Source: Populus alba
Lineage: Eukaryota > Streptophyta > Magnoliopsida > Malpighiales > Salicaceae
Assembly (NCBI RefSeq): GCF_005239225.2
Contig: NC_133294.1
Location: 21,899,631-21,963,630, forward strand
DNA: 64,000 nt
Direction: 5' to 3'
Shown here one piece after another: positions 62,466 through 64,000 of this stretch; positions within the stretch are counted from its first letter, which is position 1, and every line of letters starts with the position of its first letter. Under the pieces are notes generated by a model that was not told where the DNA came from, searched no databases, and was given only the letters and a program-made list of their open reading frames with translations. A program made the position numbers and the translations under genes.

Positions 62466-63692
62466 ATATGTAAATTTTTCTTGAAAGAGTTATACAATTC
62501 CTTTCATTTGTAGAGAGGGAGGTAAAAATCAGTCGGGTAGAATTTGATGTAGAATAACAAAACCGAATCAAATCATCATAATTTCAAACAAGGATTTATA
62601 AAAACAAAAGTAATATTGGATCCGGGTATATTTTTTTAACATTTTTAAAGAAGAAGAAAAAGATATTTCTATTGAGTTTCGTTGAAGTTTTTTTACTCAA
62701 ATTATAGCCGGCCAAACACTTTCTCTCTTCTTCTTCTTCTTTTTTTCTCTACTCTTTGAACATTCAAAACATGAAAAAGAAATAAAAGAAGTTTCATGCT
62801 AAAACTAAAGAACCTTGACAAAACTAATATATATAATTTAAAAAATGAGAGACGAAGTTAGATTTTTCCATGCCATTTGAAACTACTGCCTTGCTTTTTA
62901 TCCTTGTTTTTTTATTTAATTTTTATTTTGTAAGATCAAGTTTGAATTAAACGTTGAAATATTCAGGAACACATCTAATAAAGGAGAAAGGTATGAGGGG
63001 CCAGATAACAAGGAGGCAGGTAACATCTAGGAGATTGAAATGGAGAAACAAAGCTATAATTATGAAATTTCGTAGATAAATTGGATAGGTTCTGAGTTCT
63101 GATGTTTAATCATCGTTTGAAAAAACATGGCACTTAGAATAGATATTCTTCCATAGTTTCTTGATGTGATTTTTTCTCTACTCTCGAAGATGCTTTACTG
63201 GTGCTGATGGAAACAATGCCTTGCACGAAGACGTGTGTGATCGACGTCTTTGCAAAAGAAGGTAAATCATTGTCAAATCATACTATTTTACCAAACCATA
63301 GGCTCAACCATATATATGCTAGGATTAATAGACAGAGCATCCTAGTCTCGATGGTAAAAGTAAAAATAAATAAATAATCAGATCAATCAATCCAAGTTTA
63401 TTTTTCCCTTGCAAAATAAAGCCATCCCCATTTTTATTCTATTTTTAAAACCATGCAATATATATGTATATATGTAGAGAGAGAGAGAGCATGAATTGCC
63501 TGGGGAAAAAAATTAATCAGAACAAATAAATATGTATTCTTGTATATTTTACTATCATAAAAACAAATATATTTTCATCTTGGTCACTCTAATTAAATAT
63601 AATTGTAATAAGTGCTATTACAACATTAACAAAGAACATCAACAAAAAAATAAAAAATAATTAAGAAAAATCATAATTAATATTATGATAGA
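62466..63692. other. Intergenic, no gene recognised
   Basis: AT-rich DNA with a short (GA)n at about 63476-63489. No coding evidence. Confidence 0.6.
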
Positions 63693-63830
63693 GATTATTT
63701 TTTAAACTATTTTTTATTTGAAAATACATTAAAATAATATATATTTTTTATTTTTTAAAATTTATTTTTAATATCATCATGTTAAAATAATTTAAAAACA
63801 TAAAAAAATCATTTAAAGAAAAAAATTCAA
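63693..63830 (-). mobile_element. AT-rich MITE-like dispersed repeat, copy F (inverted)
   Basis: Reverse-strand match to the family: AAATACATTAAAATAATAT, AAAATTTATTTTTAATATCA and CATGTTAAAATAATTTAAA are complements of the core words in reverse order. Confidence 0.6.
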
Positions 63831-63962
63831 CTTTTTTACAAGAATTTTTCCCAACAGCAAAAATAAACTGGTCAAAATCTAGCACCCAGGATAGTTAGGT
63901 GAAACACGAGGAGAACATATAATGGCAATCGACCTATCAAGTAAAATCTCACACCATATTAG

Positions 63963-63997
<35 letters not shown>

Positions 63998-64000
63998 GGG

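Overview
The window is plant nuclear DNA, most likely from the Salicaceae and probably Populus. It is AT-rich with long introns and intergenic space. It carries a wood-type NAC master regulator of the SND1/NST clade, two tandem alcohol dehydrogenase-like genes, a PADRE-domain (DUF4228) gene, and transposon families whose layout I associate with poplar and willow genomes. The species call is inference.

Layout. Positions 1-8.7 kb hold two minus-strand tandem copies of a zinc alcohol dehydrogenase gene. The right copy is complete (10 coding exons, 428 aa) and the left copy is cut by the window edge after exon 6. Both begin with a presequence of about 50 residues that looks like an organelle-targeting signal. 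From 9.5 to 24.8 kb lies gene-poor DNA: one intact PADRE-domain gene (14272-14901), a broken PADRE-like copy split by a SINE with a target-site duplication (TSD), a miniature LTR (TRIM-like) element, copies of an AT-rich MITE-like family, and CACTA-like debris.

Positions 24.8-40 kb are nested mobile DNA. A 10.4 kb Ty3/gypsy element of Tat-like type (27078-37463, minus strand, TSD TCATG, LTRs of about 2.8 kb) sits in what looks like an older related LTR. Its pol gene is decayed and partly deleted while the two LTRs are almost identical. Its 3' untranslated region holds an unusual array of 17 short hairpins with three co-varying stem types, interrupted by nine copies of a 38-bp repeat. To the right are a non-autonomous hAT-like element with an 8-bp TSD and a 65-bp tandem repeat.

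Positions 40-50.3 kb are further transposon remains: a decayed gag, a CACTA-like piece, a 60-bp tandem repeat, and a tandem LTR-like repeat of about 240 bp split by a 5'-truncated LINE with a 9-bp TSD. Positions 50.3-64 kb hold the NAC gene (53754-55546, three exons, 425 aa), and otherwise intergenic DNA with two SINE copies and simple repeats.

The genes do not form a pathway cluster. The ADH pair is a tandem duplication, the PADRE pair may be a dispersed duplicate, and the NAC gene stands alone. I made no database searches; exon boundaries come from reading GT/AG sites and conserved protein frames.
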